A stretch of 64,000 bases of DNA, from positions 1 through 64,000 of the forward strand of contig NZ_JAFNAW010000001.1 in the NCBI RefSeq assembly GCF_017356265.1, read 5' to 3'. This document shows, in pieces, positions 1 through 7,560 of the stretch. The notes beneath the pieces are model-generated. The model was not told where the DNA came from and made no database searches. It saw nothing but the letters and a program-made list of their open reading frames with translations. The first letter of the stretch is position 1; every line of letters begins with the position of its first letter. The translations under genes were made by a program, and so were the position numbers. The stretch comes from Paracoccus fontiphilus (lineage in GTDB: Bacteria > Pseudomonadota > Alphaproteobacteria > Rhodobacterales > Rhodobacteraceae).

Positions 1-19
1 AGATGTGTATAAGAGACAG
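1..19 (+). other. Tn5 mosaic-end / Nextera adapter remnant
   Basis: The first 19 bases read AGATGTGTATAAGAGACAG, an exact match to the Tn5 transposase mosaic end present in Nextera adapters. It stands at the very edge of the window and fits no coding frame of the neighbour. It is library-preparation sequence, not genomic DNA; genomic sequence begins at about base 20. Confidence 0.95.
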
Positions 20-21
20 CG

Positions 22-318
22 ATGGCCGGGGTCCTGGCGACCGGGCTGGCGCTGGCGCTGCTGGGCGGGCTTGCCTGGCAACTGGACGATCCGCGCCGCC
101 ACGCCCGCGACGCCCTGCGCGCGGTGCTGCTGGGTCACGCGGCCTTTCACGGCGTTGTTGCCCTGATGCTGGGCCTGCGCAGCCTGACCGATGCCCGGCG
201 GGGGCGGACAAGCACCCTGCGCCGGGGCGCCGCGCCCGTCTGGCAATTGTTCCAGGGCTTCTGGCTGGCCACCGCCGCCTTGTCCCTGGGTGTCGTGGTC
301 CTGCAGGAGATCGGCTGA
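22..318 (+). CDS. Small membrane protein, probably 5'-truncated at contig edge
   Basis: Function not recognised. The readable 98 residues are hydrophobic, with likely membrane segments near residues 3-20, 34-52 and 76-96 and basic loops between, so an integral inner-membrane protein is likely. The ATG at 22 lies three bases after the adapter, so the true start may be missing. The stop TGA overlaps the ATG of the next gene (TGATG), indicating translational coupling and one operon with it. The family cannot be told from this sequence. Confidence 0.55.
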   Translation: MAGVLATGLALALLGGLAWQLDDPRRHARDALRAVLLGHAAFHGVVALMLGLRSLTDARRGRTSTLRRGAAPVWQLFQGFWLATAALSLGVVVLQEIG

Positions 319-629
319 TGGCCTGGGTCGCGCGGATGCTGGCCGGGCCGTTGCTGTGGTCGCTGCTCTTCTCGGCCGTCTATGCGCTGCATGGCCTGGG
401 CTGCGCCCGGGGATGGCCTGCGGTCGACACCCCCCTCGGGACCCTGCATCCCGCCGTGCTGATCCTGCTGTGGCTGGCGGGCCTGGGGCTGCACGGGCTG
501 CTGATCGCGGTTAACCGACCCGGCGGCGACGCCACCCAGGCGCGACTGGTCCGGTCGGGCAACTGGGTGGGCGCGGTCGCAAGCGCCGTGACGCTGCTGC
601 CGGTGGTTCTCACCTCCAGTTGCGGCTGA
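318..629 (+). CDS. Small membrane protein, function unknown
   Basis: A 103-residue protein starting at the ATG that shares one base with the upstream stop. It has hydrophobic stretches at about residues 8-25, 45-65 and 83-98, and ends in the short polar tail SSCG. Three membrane segments are likely. Together with the preceding gene it forms the 3' end of an operon whose front is outside the window. High-GC third positions like those of the neighbours support a real gene. It converges on the DUF4336 gene with only 12 bases between stops. Confidence 0.55.
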   Translation: MAWVARMLAGPLLWSLLFSAVYALHGLGCARGWPAVDTPLGTLHPAVLILLWLAGLGLHGLLIAVNRPGGDATQARLVRSGNWVGAVASAVTLLPVVLTSSCG

Positions 630-641
630 TCCCTTCGCGCC

Positions 642-1379
642 CTACCGCACCAGCCACCGCAACGAGCGTTCAAGCCGTTCCGCGCCCTTGTAGTCGAACC
701 ATCGGCCATGCGCGAAGATGACGCGTTCCGGCTGCAGCGCGACAAGGCGGCGGCCCGCCTCTCGGGCCCGGGCGCCGCCCAGCTTGACGACGGCGCGCAG
801 ATAAGCAGGGGCGCGGCCGTCGGGCGCCAGCACTCCCGCCGCCGCCGCGAAGGGGCGCAGCAGCACCGGCAGCCTTGCCGCCTCCAGGTTCTGGACCAGA
901 TCCGCCAGGATCAGCGTCCGGCTGGGGCGATGGTGCAGGGCGACCTCGCAGAAGCCCCCTGCCCCGTGCACCGCGACCTGCGCCAGTTCCTCGGGCCAGC
1001 CATGGCCTCCGGCTTCGCCCAGGTCGTGGTCCAGCCGCACGCCCGACCGCTTGACCTGGACCCGCCTGCGCAGGCCCGGCGCCGCCCAGGTGACGGCATC
1101 GGGAACCTGCTGCTGCCAGTCCTTCAGAAAGGTCCAATGCGCGACATTGGGCGCGACAAGATGGCGGATCGGGGCGATGTCCTGGATCTGGCGCAGCAGA
1201 TCCGGCGTCAGCCGGGATGGCGAATGAACCATCACCTCGCGCGAGGCGAGGCGGATGACGGTGGTCCTGACCGGGATCGGGATGACGCCCATCGCCTTCA
1301 TCGGCCCGCTGTCCACCACCCAGACGTTCTCTGCCGCGGGCTTGAGCGTGTCGAGCGGGGGATAGGTGACGGGCGCCAT
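642..1379 (-). CDS. DUF4336 domain-containing protein
   Basis: A 245-residue protein covering almost exactly one DUF4336 domain. Recognisable segments are the N-terminal strand NVWVVDSGP (18-26), the VHSPSRL motif (51-57), LVAPNVAHW (about 74-82) and the C-terminal FAHG motif. The family has a metallo-beta-lactamase-like shape but lacks the canonical HxHxDH motif, and its reaction is not established. No signal peptide or membrane segment is seen, so it should be cytoplasmic. It starts two bases after the stop of the upstream SDR gene, so the two are very probably cotranscribed. Confidence 0.75.
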   Translation of the reverse strand: MAPVTYPPLDTLKPAAENVWVVDSGPMKAMGVIPIPVRTTVIRLASREVMVHSPSRLTPDLLRQIQDIAPIRHLVAPNVAHWTFLKDWQQQVPDAVTWAAPGLRRRVQVKRSGVRLDHDLGEAGGHGWPEELAQVAVHGAGGFCEVALHHRPSRTLILADLVQNLEAARLPVLLRPFAAAAGVLAPDGRAPAYLRAVVKLGGARAREAGRRLVALQPERVIFAHGRWFDYKGAERLERSLRWLVR

Positions 1380-1381
1380 CG

Positions 1382-2359
1382 TCAGCGCCGCCCTTTCAGC
1401 GCGACCGCCAGGATGCCGATCGCGGCGGCGCCCACCGCAAGACCCGCCAGGCCGGACCGCTGCGCCGGCGATCGCAACCCGCCGTCGATCCCGCCGGGCT
1501 GCCGCGCGGGCCGGAACAGGTTGCCGGGGGCGACGGCGGTGCGGGGCGCGCGGCGGAAATAGGACTCCAGGAACAGCGCCATGGCGCGCGTCGTCAGCTC
1601 GGGCGAAACCGCATGGGCCAGCCGGATCAGCGTGGTCGGCGCGCCCAGCATGGTCGTCGGACGCGGCCGTTCGGCCAGATCGACGATGGCATCGGCCACG
1701 CGGCGGGCATCCAGGACCGGCGGCGGCGCCGACAGTTCCCTGCCGGTATAGTTCGCCCCGTGCGAGATGCCCGGCGTATCGACAAAGGACGGATAGATGT
1801 CGCAGACATGGATGTCGGGCTCGTGGTGCAATTCGCCCCTCAGCGCCTCGCCCAGGCCGCGCAGCCCGAACTTGCTGGCGCTGTAGGCGGCCGCATAGGG
1901 GGCGGCGGCAAAACCGCCCAGCGAGATCATGTTGACGAAGACGCCGCGGCGCTGGCGCAGGAAGAACGGCAGGACGGCATGGGCATCGTTCATGTGCCCG
2001 ATCAGGTTGGTCCTGACCACCTGCTCATGCGCTTCCAGCGGCACCTCGTGAAAGGCGCCGACCGCCCCGGCGCCGACGTTGCTGACCCAGACGTCGATCC
2101 CGCCGCCGAAGTCGGCGGCGCGCTGCGCCACCTCGGCGACGGCCACGGCGTCGGTGATGTCGGCGGCGATGGCCATGGACTCGGCGCCAAGGTCGCGGCA
2201 ATCCTGCGCGACCGCCTCGATCGCGTCGGCATCGCGCGCCACAAGCACCAGCCGCGCGCCCTTGCGGGCGAAGGCCTCGGCCGTGGCCTGGCCGATGCCG
2301 CTGGACGCGCCGGTGATGACGACGGTGGGCACGCCCGTCCTGTTTCGATGCTTCCTCAT
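1382..2359 (-). CDS. SDR family NAD(P)-dependent oxidoreductase with C-terminal membrane segment
   Basis: A 325-residue short-chain dehydrogenase. The cofactor motif TGASSGIG lies at 16-23, the NVGAG-type motif at 94-98, catalytic Ser about 146, and YxxxK at Y159/K163 (YSASKFG). The dehydrogenase fold ends near residue 240. The extension carries a hydrophobic stretch (about 302-321) and a basic end (KGRR), suggesting a tail anchor in the inner membrane. Substrate unknown. It is the first gene of a pair with the DUF4336 gene. The start was chosen at the ATG following an AAAGGTGG ribosome-binding region. Confidence 0.85.
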   Translation of the reverse strand: MRKHRNRTGVPTVVITGASSGIGQATAEAFARKGARLVLVARDADAIEAVAQDCRDLGAESMAIAADITDAVAVAEVAQRAADFGGGIDVWVSNVGAGAVGAFHEVPLEAHEQVVRTNLIGHMNDAHAVLPFFLRQRRGVFVNMISLGGFAAAPYAAAYSASKFGLRGLGEALRGELHHEPDIHVCDIYPSFVDTPGISHGANYTGRELSAPPPVLDARRVADAIVDLAERPRPTTMLGAPTTLIRLAHAVSPELTTRAMALFLESYFRRAPRTAVAPGNLFRPARQPGGIDGGLRSPAQRSGLAGLAVGAAAIGILAVALKGRR

Positions 2360-2422
2360 CCGTCCACCTTTCCTGCGCCGAACCTGCTGCAGAACATCGG
2401 GGGCGGACCGAATGTTCCCGCG

Positions 2423-3616
2423 CTAGGCCTGCATCTCGTCCTCGGGCTCGCCCTCGAACATCTCGGGCACCATCTCGCGCCAGAAGCGGGCGATCCGGGC
2501 GGCGTTCAGCGGAGACAGCCAGCCATGCCGTTCGAAGTCGTCGCGCAGCCGCGCCTCGGGCAACTGGCTCATGAACAGCCGCTTGTCGGCGTCGCGCTGG
2601 GTCGGCGTGCGCGCCTTGACCGCCTCCAGGATGCGCCGCAGCCGTTCGGCGCGCGGCGACGGGGCGGACGGGGGTGCTTCGTCGGCGCGTTCGGGATCGC
2701 CCTGCAGGGCCGCCGTCAGGTAGCCGATCTTGCTGCGCACCCCTTCCTTCCCCTCGACATAGTCCAGCTTGGACAGCACCTGCTCCTCGCCGTGCGAACC
2801 CAGCCACTGGCGCGCCAACCGGTCGCTGACGCCAAGCGCGCGAAGCCGCGCATAGACCGGCCCGTGCCGCACCCCGCCGCCATCGTCGATGTCCAGGATC
2901 GCCAGTTGCGGGTTGTCGTTGATGCGAAAGCGGATGTCGGTGACCGCCCTGCCCGTCTTCCTGGTCTCGGGCGTGACGACGATGTTGCTGGTCCTGTTCA
3001 CCTCGGCCACGGCGGGCTTGATGATCTTGGCGTTCAGGTGCTTGAAGGTCTCGTAATAGGCGGACCCGTCCACGCCCATCAGCCGCCGGAACAGGTCGAT
3101 CGGCCACCATCCCGTCGAACCCGTCCTGACGAAGCGATAGCAGTTCTCGTAAAGCGCCAGCGCGTGCCCCGAGGTGAAGCGCCGCTGGATGTTGAGGTTG
3201 ATCAGCGCGAACACCTTCGGGTCGTTCAGCTTTTCCGCCAAGGCCGGGGAATAGGCATATTCGCAAACGCCGCCCTTCAGCTTGGCATAGGACAGAAGGC
3301 TGCTGACGCCCCATTCCTGCTGGCCCTTCTCGTCCAGCATGTCCCATTCGGCCACCGTCTCGACCAGGCCGCGCAGCGACTGCTTCAGCGTGTCGATGTC
3401 GTTCGAGTTGTAGCCGATCATCAGGCACAGCGTCCGGGCGTCGATCTGGTGGCGCGTGCTGCTGATCAGCGTGTCATAGGCATTCAGCAGAAGGACATTG
3501 GACAGCTTGCGCTGCAACAGCGTCAGCTTGCCCGACACATGGATCGCCGCGACATGCTTCTTGACCGCGCCCCGGCGTAGCGCGCCCGTCAACTGGTCGC
3601 GGGGAATCTCGTCCAT
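2423..3616 (-). CDS. Plasmid replication initiator, Rep_3 (RepB-type) family
   Basis: A 397-residue initiator that binds iterons and opens the origin. The N-terminal two thirds carry the Rep_3 winged-helix pattern: LTLLQRKLSNVLLLNAYDTL, CLMIGYNSNDIDTLK and FRRLMGVDGSAYYETFKHL. The last segment resembles the DNA-recognition part of the second winged helix. The ATG start (MDEIPRDQL) is preferred over an upstream TTG. It is transcribed away from the iteron-bearing intergenic region and is divergent from parAB, the layout of RepB-type extrachromosomal replicons in Rhodobacterales. The C-terminus is acidic and probably disordered. Confidence 0.85.
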   Translation of the reverse strand: MDEIPRDQLTGALRRGAVKKHVAAIHVSGKLTLLQRKLSNVLLLNAYDTLISSTRHQIDARTLCLMIGYNSNDIDTLKQSLRGLVETVAEWDMLDEKGQQEWGVSSLLSYAKLKGGVCEYAYSPALAEKLNDPKVFALINLNIQRRFTSGHALALYENCYRFVRTGSTGWWPIDLFRRLMGVDGSAYYETFKHLNAKIIKPAVAEVNRTSNIVVTPETRKTGRAVTDIRFRINDNPQLAILDIDDGGGVRHGPVYARLRALGVSDRLARQWLGSHGEEQVLSKLDYVEGKEGVRSKIGYLTAALQGDPERADEAPPSAPSPRAERLRRILEAVKARTPTQRDADKRLFMSQLPEARLRDDFERHGWLSPLNAARIARFWREMVPEMFEGEPEDEMQA

Positions 3617-3852
3617 GTCGCTGCCCCGTGGCAAGGTGAATCGGTTTGGCGGCGACTATGTCTCATAAGGTACCCTGTGGCAATCTTCCGTCGGGCACCG
3701 CAGGGACATAGGGGGCCGAGCCGCAAGCCTCCCGGAAACGGGTGCCTTTGCTTCTGGAGGCGATGCATTGGAACCCGTTTACGGGATTGAATGCGACATC
3801 GAGAGAAGCGAAAGCGGTCCTGAGGCCGCTCCGGTGCCCGAAATCGCCCTTT

Positions 3853-3940
3853 CCTGCGAATCGGTCCCCGCCTTCCCGGAATCGGGTGCCCGCCATCCTG
3901 AAAACAGGTGCCCTTGATCCCGTATCCCGGTACCATTCCG
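3853..3940 (+). repeat. Four tandem 22-bp iteron-like repeats (plus a distant fifth)
   Basis: Units start at 3853, 3875, 3897 and 3919, exactly 22 bases apart, two helical turns. Their first 16 bases align to a consensus CCYGNNAANCGGGTNCC-like pattern. For example the unit at 3875 reads CCCGGAATCGGGTGCC and that at 3897 reads CCTGAAAACAGGTGCC. A near-identical copy, CCCGGAAACGGGTGCC, lies at 3731-3746. Each unit is partly palindromic. These are the likely binding sites of the adjacent Rep_3 initiator, controlling initiation and copy number. Confidence 0.7.
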
Positions 3941-4042
3941 GCCATAGATAAATGATATTAAACGAAGATTCTGGAACAAAGATCTTAAAGAGAATCATAG
4001 ATCCTTTAAAGCATTGGTGCTTTTGGATCATTCGAAAGGGGG

Positions 4043-4057
4043 TTTTCGCAGCGAAAC
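4043..4057. promoter_or_regulatory. parS-like palindrome, copy 1 (upstream of parA)
   Basis: The core TTTCGCAGCGAAA is a perfect 13-bp inverted repeat with a central A. The outer base pair present in copies 2 and 3 is mismatched here (T in place of G). It sits 87 bases before parA and could be a centromere site bound by ParB, or an operator for parAB autoregulation. Confidence 0.55.
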
Positions 4058-4143
4058 CTCATGCCGCGATTTCCACGGCGCCGTTCATGTGCAATAGATT
4101 GCCTTGAATACGCCTCAATATAGCACATCGCGAGAACAGTGAT

Positions 4144-5550
4144 ATGTCATCAGGCAAGGACCCCCTGCCCCCCTATTTCAACATCGACCCGGCCAAGGCG
4201 GCCCGCCGGCTGTCCGATCCGATCGACACGGCACGGTTCGCGAAGGCGGCGGCCTTTGCCACCCGCGGGCGGCAGGACCTGGCCGAGCGCGGCTATGCCC
4301 CCGACGGCCACAAGCGCCTGCGCCGCTTCTCCACATGGGAGATCTGCCGGTACCTGATCCCCGTCGCCCCGGCCCATTTCCGGCGCGTCCTGCGCAAGTT
4401 CCCGGACCTGCCCCAGGGCACGGGCGAAGGCAACTCGAAGTGGTTCAGCCTGGAGGACGTCCTGCGCCTGCGCGACCACTTCGCGGCGGAAGGCGCGGCA
4501 GGCCGCGAGTATCGTCCCTGGCGCCCCGAAGGGCTGCCCGCCAAGACCATCGCCGTGGCCAACTTCAAGGGCGGCGTCGGCAAGACCTCGACCGCGGCGC
4601 ATCTGGCGATGTCGGCGGCGCTTGACGGCTACAAGGTGCTTGTCATCGACCTGGACAGCCAGGGCAGCATGACATCCATCATGGGGGGCAAGGTGGCCGA
4701 TGAATGGTCCACCGCCTTTCCGCTGCTGGCCAAGGACTATGCCCTTGCCCTGCAGGACGAGAACCGGGTCCGCGAAGCGGCGGGCCAGCCCCCCCTGCCC
4801 TTCGACGAGACCCTGACCGAGGCCCTGAAGGTTTCGGCGCGCGACCTGATCCAGACGACCCACTGGCCGAACATCGACCTTCTGGGCGCGCAGTTGAACC
4901 TTTACTGGGCCGAGTTCCAGGTGCCGGTCTGGCGCATGGGCCTGCGCGGCTGGCCGTTGTGGGACGCTCTGGGGAATGCGCTGAACAACGACGGCATCGT
5001 CAACGACTACGACATCATCATCCTCGATACCCCGCCCGCGCTGGGCTACCTGACGATCAACGCGCTGGCGGCAGCCGATATCCTGCTGGTGCCGCTGGGC
5101 GCGTCGTTCCTGGAGTTCGATTCAACGGGGCGGTTCTTCGACATGCTTTACTCCACCTTCGCCAGCGTCGAGGATGGAGAGAACGCCGCCCGCCGCCGCG
5201 AAGGCCTGCCCGAGATCCGCTTCGAATGGGACGCGGTCCGCGCCATCATCACGCGCTTCGACGCGGCGCAGCAGACCGATCTGGCGAACGTGATCCAGGC
5301 CTATTTCGGCGACTTCATGACCACCTTCCGGCAAGAGGTCACGGCCATGATCGGCCAGGCAGGCGAGCAGGTGAACGGCATCTACGAGGCCGATTACCGC
5401 GAGTTCAACCGCGACACCTATGTCCGCGGACGGGAAACCTTCGACCGTACCTGGGCCGAGGTGAAGGAACTGATCCTGGGCACCTGGTGGCGCGACCTGA
5501 AGATGGCGCAGGCGGATGAGGGCGAGAGCGAGGAGAAGGCACATGGTTAA
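4144..5550 (+). CDS. parA: ParA partition ATPase (large, with N-terminal DNA-binding region)
   Basis: A 468-residue partition ATPase that positions replicon copies with ParB. The deviant Walker A motif KGGVGKTS lies at 142-149, the second ATPase motif VIDLDSQGS around 167-175, and the Walker B-like DIIILDTPPALG near 285-297. The 135 residues before Walker A carry a helix-turn-helix-like region (FSTWEICRYL and following), as in large type Ia ParA proteins that repress their own operon. The start is the ATG at the end of the origin region. parB begins inside the last codons, so the two are translationally coupled. Confidence 0.92.
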   Translation: MSSGKDPLPPYFNIDPAKAARRLSDPIDTARFAKAAAFATRGRQDLAERGYAPDGHKRLRRFSTWEICRYLIPVAPAHFRRVLRKFPDLPQGTGEGNSKWFSLEDVLRLRDHFAAEGAAGREYRPWRPEGLPAKTIAVANFKGGVGKTSTAAHLAMSAALDGYKVLVIDLDSQGSMTSIMGGKVADEWSTAFPLLAKDYALALQDENRVREAAGQPPLPFDETLTEALKVSARDLIQTTHWPNIDLLGAQLNLYWAEFQVPVWRMGLRGWPLWDALGNALNNDGIVNDYDIIILDTPPALGYLTINALAAADILLVPLGASFLEFDSTGRFFDMLYSTFASVEDGENAARRREGLPEIRFEWDAVRAIITRFDAAQQTDLANVIQAYFGDFMTTFRQEVTAMIGQAGEQVNGIYEADYREFNRDTYVRGRETFDRTWAEVKELILGTWWRDLKMAQADEGESEEKAHG

Positions 5551-6646
5551 GCGCAGGCGTCTGGAAACCCCCAGCAACGAGGATCTCAGCCGGATCGAAG
5601 AGGAGTTTCGCCGCGAAACCTCGGGGCGGCCTTCCATCGGGCCGGGCATTGCGCCGGTGGCGCAGGTCGCTGCCGAAACCGCCTCGGCGGCGACCGCCGA
5701 AAGCGCCGAGTCCCGCGTGGCGCGGGCTCGCGACCAAGCCGATGCCGAAAGGCTGCGGCAGGCCGAAGGGCAGGGGCTGCTGATCGCCGAACTGCCCATC
5801 GACCAGATCGACGAGGGCGCGATGATCCGCGACCGCATGGTCATGGGCGAGGACGAGATGCAGGAACTGCGGCTTTCCATCGCCGCGAATGGGCTGCGCC
5901 TGCCGATCGAGGTGTTCAAGCTGGAAGGGCAGGGGCAGCGCTATGGCCTGTTGTCAGGCTATCGCCGTCTGGCTGCGGTCCGAGGCCTGCGCGAACTGAC
6001 CGGGTCTGACAGCTATGCCCGCATCCGCGCCTTGGTCCGCCCGCGCTCCGAGGCCGACGCGGCCTTCGTCGCCATGGTCGAGGAGAACGAAGTCCGCGAG
6101 GAATTGAGCCATTTCGAGCGGGGCCGCATCGCCGTCATCGCCGCCAAGCAGGGCGCCTTCGCCAATGTCGAGGATGCGGTGAACCGTCTTTACGCGACAG
6201 GATCGAAGGCGAAGCGGTCGAAGGTCCGTTCTTTCGCGCTGATCTTCGAGGAACTGGGCGACATGCTGCGCTTTCCGGAGGCGCTGACCGAGAAGCGCGG
6301 CCTGCGCCTGTCGGCCGCGCTACGCGATGGCGCCGAAGGCCGGTTGCGCCGGGCGCTGGCGGTGCGCACGCCCGAGGACGCCGAGGAGGAATGGCAGCTT
6401 CTTGAACCCGCCGTGGCAGAGGCCGACAGCGCGCCCCGCAATGCCGCGCGCGGAGGACGACCGCGCGGCAAGGCGCCTGTGCAGTATGGCTGGATCGACG
6501 ACATGACCATCCGCACCACGGCCGGGATCACCATACGTCGGGCGCGCGACGGCGATGCCCATGTCTTACGGCTGGAAGGTGCATCGCTGAGCAGCGATCT
6601 GATGGACAGCCTGATGAGCGAGATACGGGTCTTGTTGGAGCGATAG
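5543..6646 (+). CDS. parB: ParB partition protein / DNA-binding nuclease-fold protein
   Basis: A 367-residue ParB. Residues about 78-185 form the ParB N-terminal CTPase domain, with LSGYRRLAAV (137-146) in place of the GERRxRA box and the conserved ENEVREEL (181-188). The following region (about 186-240) looks like the KorB/HTH domain with a lysine-rich recognition segment. The C-terminal part is probably the dimer domain. The start ATG overlaps the last eight bases of parA. One of three palindromes in this locus falls inside the gene near its 5' end and another directly behind its stop. Confidence 0.9.
   Translation: MVKRRRLETPSNEDLSRIEEEFRRETSGRPSIGPGIAPVAQVAAETASAATAESAESRVARARDQADAERLRQAEGQGLLIAELPIDQIDEGAMIRDRMVMGEDEMQELRLSIAANGLRLPIEVFKLEGQGQRYGLLSGYRRLAAVRGLRELTGSDSYARIRALVRPRSEADAAFVAMVEENEVREELSHFERGRIAVIAAKQGAFANVEDAVNRLYATGSKAKRSKVRSFALIFEELGDMLRFPEALTEKRGLRLSAALRDGAEGRLRRALAVRTPEDAEEEWQLLEPAVAEADSAPRNAARGGRPRGKAPVQYGWIDDMTIRTTAGITIRRARDGDAHVLRLEGASLSSDLMDSLMSEIRVLLER
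5605..5619. promoter_or_regulatory. parS-like palindrome, copy 2 (inside parB)
   Basis: GTTTCGCCGCGAAAC is a perfect 15-bp inverted repeat around a central C. It lies in the 5' part of parB, encoding FRRET. The arms are identical to copy 3, so chance codon usage is an unlikely explanation but cannot be excluded. Confidence 0.5.
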
Positions 6647-6661
6647 GTTTCGCAGCGAAAC
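6647..6661. promoter_or_regulatory. parS-like palindrome, copy 3 (immediately after parB)
   Basis: GTTTCGCAGCGAAAC, a perfect 15-bp inverted repeat around a central A, begins on the base after the parB stop codon. A centromere directly downstream of parB is a common arrangement in plasmid partition loci, making this the best parS candidate of the three. Confidence 0.6.
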
Positions 6662-6845
6662 ATGCGGCTGCCGAGCCGGCGCAAGTGTTGGAACAATTTA
6701 GGAACATCGACGTCGAACAGCGGTGCCTTGATCCGTGAGAAGAGCGTGAGGAAGACGCGTCGGGCCTTCCGAGGGCGCCGGGGATCAAGCTGTCCGCTGA
6801 CAGACCCGAGGTCGCGGAGCCCCGCCAAGGCTTCAGGAAGCGAAA

Positions 6846-6869
6846 GGCCCGAAGCTTGCGCTTCGGGCC
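6846..6869 (-). terminator. Hairpin terminator behind the PRC-barrel gene
   Basis: GGCCCGAAGC and GCTTCGGGCC form a perfect 10-bp stem with a 4-base loop. On the minus strand it is followed by TTTCGCTTCC. It lies 29 bases beyond the stop of the minus-strand PRC-barrel gene. The T-run is short, so termination may be incomplete. The rest of the 6662-6898 interval shows no gene. Confidence 0.65.
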
Positions 6870-6898
6870 GCCTTGCGTGCCGGTCGGGCCGGAAAGGG

Positions 6899-7444
6899 TC
6901 AGTCGCGGACGGCCCATTCGAAGGCAGGCGCGTTTTCCAGCGCCTCGCGGTTGGCGGTGAAGACGATGAAGTAGTCGTCCTCGGAATCGCCGTCGCGGAT
7001 CATGCGAAGCTGATCCATGGCCACGGAAACCGTCCGTTCGCCCAGGCCCAAGAAGCCGCCGATGTCCACGAGCACCGCCTTGACCTGGCCGGTCTCGTCG
7101 ATCACCAGGTCCTCGATCTCGCCGATGTTATCCCAACCTTCGTCGGCCTCGTTATAGGTCGCGCTGGTGTCGGGATCGGTTTCGGCCGCATAGAGGTTCT
7201 TGTCGATGAAGGTCTCGGCCGACATGTCGGCAGGCGTCGCCATGTAGCCGAAGCCCATGTTGGTGGCGGCTGGGGTGGCGGCCGCCATGTTACCCGCAGG
7301 CGCGGGGGTGGTCGCGGCATCGCCGGCGGGCATGGTTTCGGTCGTGGCCGGGGCAGGGGCCGGGGCGGCAGGCTCTGCCGTCTGGGCCAGGACCGGGCCG
7401 GCCAGCATGGCCATCAGGGCGGTCGAAGTCAGAAGCTTGGTCAT
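6899..7444 (-). CDS. Exported PRC-barrel domain protein
   Basis: A 181-residue protein with a clear Sec signal peptide (MTKLLTSTALMAMLAGPVLA, cleavage after about residue 20), then a linker of about 50 residues rich in Ala, Pro and Thr. A PRC-barrel domain follows at about 95-160: NIGEIEDLVIDETGQVKAVL and VDIGGFLGLGERTVSV. PRC-barrel proteins of this envelope type are common in Rhodobacterales and usually uncharacterised. The start was chosen at the ATG opening the signal peptide; a longer reading adds 19 unlikely residues. Monocistronic, with its own terminator. Confidence 0.85.
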   Translation of the reverse strand: MTKLLTSTALMAMLAGPVLAQTAEPAAPAPAPATTETMPAGDAATTPAPAGNMAAATPAATNMGFGYMATPADMSAETFIDKNLYAAETDPDTSATYNEADEGWDNIGEIEDLVIDETGQVKAVLVDIGGFLGLGERTVSVAMDQLRMIRDGDSEDDYFIVFTANREALENAPAFEWAVRD

Positions 7445-7560
7445 GGGATGTCTCCTTTGAGTCCAAAGCGAACTGTCTGGAAAACCTGCACTTTGCCGCA
7501 AAGTTCCGGAAAATGCCCGTTACCCGGCAAACCAAATCGTGATCGCCTGCCGCCCGCCTG

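Larger units (their letters stand above)
3617..4143. other. Probable replication origin (oriV) between rep and parAB
   Basis: This 527-base stretch has no credible gene. It contains a run of iteron-like repeats (3853-3940), a further copy at 3731, and a block at about 3944-4022 that is far more AT-rich than its surroundings and could serve as the unwinding element. A GTTTCGC-type palindrome lies just before parA. Initiator gene on one side and partition genes on the other make it the natural origin. I found no clear consensus DnaA box by eye. Confidence 0.7.

Noticed and set aside
1..19. A genuine Tn5-type transposon end
   Set aside because: It is at the contig edge, has no transposon sequence beside it, and equals the sequencing adapter.
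1613..3580. Plus-strand open frame of 655 codons across the SDR and rep genes
   Set aside because: It crosses two genes with clear family motifs on the other strand and has low-complexity His/Gly/Arg composition typical of antisense frames.
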